Assembly (NCBI GenBank): GCA_016711435.1
Contig: JADJSY010000083.1
Location: forward strand, 248,001-312,000
DNA from: Lewinellaceae bacterium
GTDB taxonomy: Bacteria; Bacteroidota; Bacteroidia; Chitinophagales; Saprospiraceae
Reading direction: 5' to 3'
DNA length: 64,000 bases
Made by a program: the position numbers and the translations under genes. Under the pieces are notes generated by a model, which was given only the letters and a program-made list of their open reading frames with translations, did not search any database and had not been told where the DNA came from. Numbering within the stretch: position 1 is the stretch's first letter; the number at the start of each line of letters is the position of its first letter. This document shows, piece after piece, positions 62,722 to 64,000 of this stretch.

Positions 62722-64000
62722 ATGTCAAAAACGCCTTCCGACAAACTGTACCGCCTCATACGTTCGCTTTCACCGGCAGAGAAGCGATATTTCCGTATTT
62801 TCATTCATGGGAAAACGGAGCGGAACAGCAAATACCTTCAGTTGTTCGAACTGATGGATGCTCAAAGCGCCTTTGACGAAGCAAGCCTGAAATCTAAAAT
62901 TTACAACCATCAGGCGCCGGGTGGGAAAAAATACTCGGAACTCAAATCCTATCTGTACAACCTGCTGCTCAAGAGCCTGCAAGCTTTTGATGAACATCAA
63001 TCGGTACAATTTAAATTGAACGATTTGTTGCAGGGCGTGATGGTATTATACAAACGCGGGCACTACGACGATTGCCGGGATTTGTTGCAAAAAGCCGCTA
63101 AAATTGCCCGGCAATACGAAGATTTCGACAGCCAGTTGAACATCATTCGCTGGGAAAAACAACTGGCCTACACCCGCATGGATGTGGATTTTTTGCACAA
63201 AAAACTAGAACAGTTGCAGTACCAGGAAGAGCAGGCATTGCAGCACCTGCGCAACAATTCCGAATATCAGAAAGCCTTTTTTCAGGTGTATACCGCCAAC
63301 TTCAGGCGGGAGGCGCCCCACCGCAACGAGCGCCGTACGGCACTGCTGCATGACCTGATCGGGCAGGCCGACGCATTCAGCGATCCCGACCGCGCGACCT
63401 CGCACAAGGCACGGGTGACGTATTATCGCACCCTGAACATCTATTACTACGCAACGTCGCAATACGAACAGTTTTATGAATCCGGGAAAAAACTGATGCA
63501 CCTTTTGGAATCGCAGCCGCATTTTTTAAAAGAAAATCTGGCAGACTATATCGCTACGCTCAGCAACCTGATTCTCTCCTGCGGGCTGCTGCAGCGTTAT
63601 GATGAGGTGCGCATTTACCTGGAAAAATTACACCGGTTGAACCCGATTACAGCAGACGACCGGCGTAAAATTCACCGCCAGTATTATAGCAACCTGTTTG
63701 CACTGTGCTCATTTACCGGCGAATTTGAGGAAGCACAGCACAAAATGGAACAATGTCAGCAGGAAGCAGCGCATTTCAGTGCGCCGGATTATGAGACGGC
63801 CAGTTTTTATTTTCAATACTGCACCATCTGTTTCGGGTGCGGTGATTTCAACCGGGCTTTGGACTACCTCAACCTGTGGCTCAGTCAGCCCCGTTCGGTG
63901 GAACGGGAAGATCTGCAGAGCCTTGCGCGCATCCTTTCTTTGGTGCTTCATTTTGAAATGGGCAATCTGATGCTGCTCGAATCACTGACGCGCTCGGCTA
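62722..64000 (+). CDS. helical-repeat (TPR-like) protein, cut by window end
   Basis: Open frame from the ATG at 62722 to the last base, at least 426 residues, with no stop before the window edge. It begins MSKTPSDKLYRLIRSLSPAE, then KRYFRIFIHGKT. The protein is almost entirely alpha-helical, with repeated two-helix units such as YKRGHYDDCRDLLQKAAKIARQYEDFDSQLN and LNLWLSQPRSVEREDLQSLARI, a tetratricopeptide-like or solenoid pattern. No signal peptide is present. This type of protein is common in Saprospiraceae-like genomes but has no known function. It is divergent from the LytTR regulator, which may control it. Confidence 0.7.
   Translation, partial: MSKTPSDKLYRLIRSLSPAEKRYFRIFIHGKTERNSKYLQLFELMDAQSAFDEASLKSKIYNHQAPGGKKYSELKSYLYNLLLKSLQAFDEHQSVQFKLNDLLQGVMVLYKRGHYDDCRDLLQKAAKIARQYEDFDSQLNIIRWEKQLAYTRMDVDFLHKKLEQLQYQEEQALQHLRNNSEYQKAFFQVYTANFRREAPHRNERRTALLHDLIGQADAFSDPDRATSHKARVTYYRTLNIYYYATSQYEQFYESGKKLMHLLESQPHFLKENLADYIATLSNLILSCGLLQRYDEVRIYLEKLHRLNPITADDRRKIHRQYYSNLFALCSFTGEFEEAQHKMEQCQQEAAHFSAPDYETASFYFQYCTICFGCGDFNRALDYLNLWLSQPRSVEREDLQSLARILSLVLHFEMGNLMLLESLTRSA

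Noticed and set aside
1..64000. tRNA, rRNA or riboswitch genes
   Set aside because: No T-arm-like GGTTCGAATC words in cloverleaf context or recognisable riboswitch core was seen by eye; covariance searches were not possible, so absence is not proven.

Overview
This 64 kb window comes from a bacterium of the phylum Bacteroidota, most likely the Saprospiria/Lewinella side (inference). The reasons are repeated promoter boxes of the Bacteroidota type TAnnTTTG just upstream of genes, few Shine-Dalgarno sites, an ftsX - DUF3098 - uppP block, a Bacteroidota-type ParC, a tail-specific protease, and DUF6029-like and DUF3298-like envelope proteins. GC content is near 50% except for a low-GC islet at 41966-43732. 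No rRNA, tRNA, CRISPR array or prophage was seen.

Layout. 390-3280: a membrane cytochrome-B-like protein, then clpP and clpX. 3542-7049: a truncated methyltransferase, a frameshifted RidA, and a DUF2207-lemA pair. 7487-11969: odhB, trhO and a TMTC-like O-glycosyltransferase with TPRs. 12022-15681 (minus): trpB, trpA and DAHP synthase/chorismate mutase, with a small lipoprotein gene on the other strand between trpB and trpA. 15936-23394 (minus): a drug-efflux operon tetR-tolC-mfp-paiB-rnd. 23699-31299: a VOC protein, parC, three secreted or membrane proteins of unknown role and a carboxy-terminal protease. 31866-39543: an exopolysaccharide locus (Wzc-like, Wzx flippase, glycosyltransferase, 37-aa membrane peptide, O-antigen ligase/polymerase, TolC-like protein), then an OmpH-like chaperone. 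40334-45012: GNAT, EamA transporter, a foreign-looking HNH nuclease plus antitoxin/PIN toxin islet, an ATC-hydrolase-like protein and a DUF1801 protein. 45111-51996: galT, galK and an MFS transporter, divergent from RidA, a D-threonine-aldolase-like enzyme and an M19 dipeptidase. 52254-64000: outer-membrane and lipoproteins, an ABC exporter, ftsX-DUF3098-uppP-CBS protein, a LytTR regulator and a helical-repeat protein cut by the window end.

The most striking feature is in the spacers. Many intergenic gaps are filled by long, often perfect inverted repeats (arms of 23-42 bp) made of degenerate units, mostly 7 nt long. There are about ten families (GAAGTC-, ATGAGGA-, GGTTATC-, GGTTGAG-, GTGAGAA-, GTGTATG-type and others). 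Arms often begin within a few nucleotides of a stop codon and end a few nucleotides before the next start. Several copies run into genes: one sits in frame inside trpA, others supply the last residues and stop codon of galT, the flippase, the dipeptidase and EamA, and a hairpin replaces the end of a methyltransferase.

A second window-wide feature is single-base indels, mostly in homopolymers, that break at least ten otherwise conserved genes. They are spread over unrelated genes, so they look more like consensus errors of the assembly than biology. Those genes are annotated here as single loci with the break marked.
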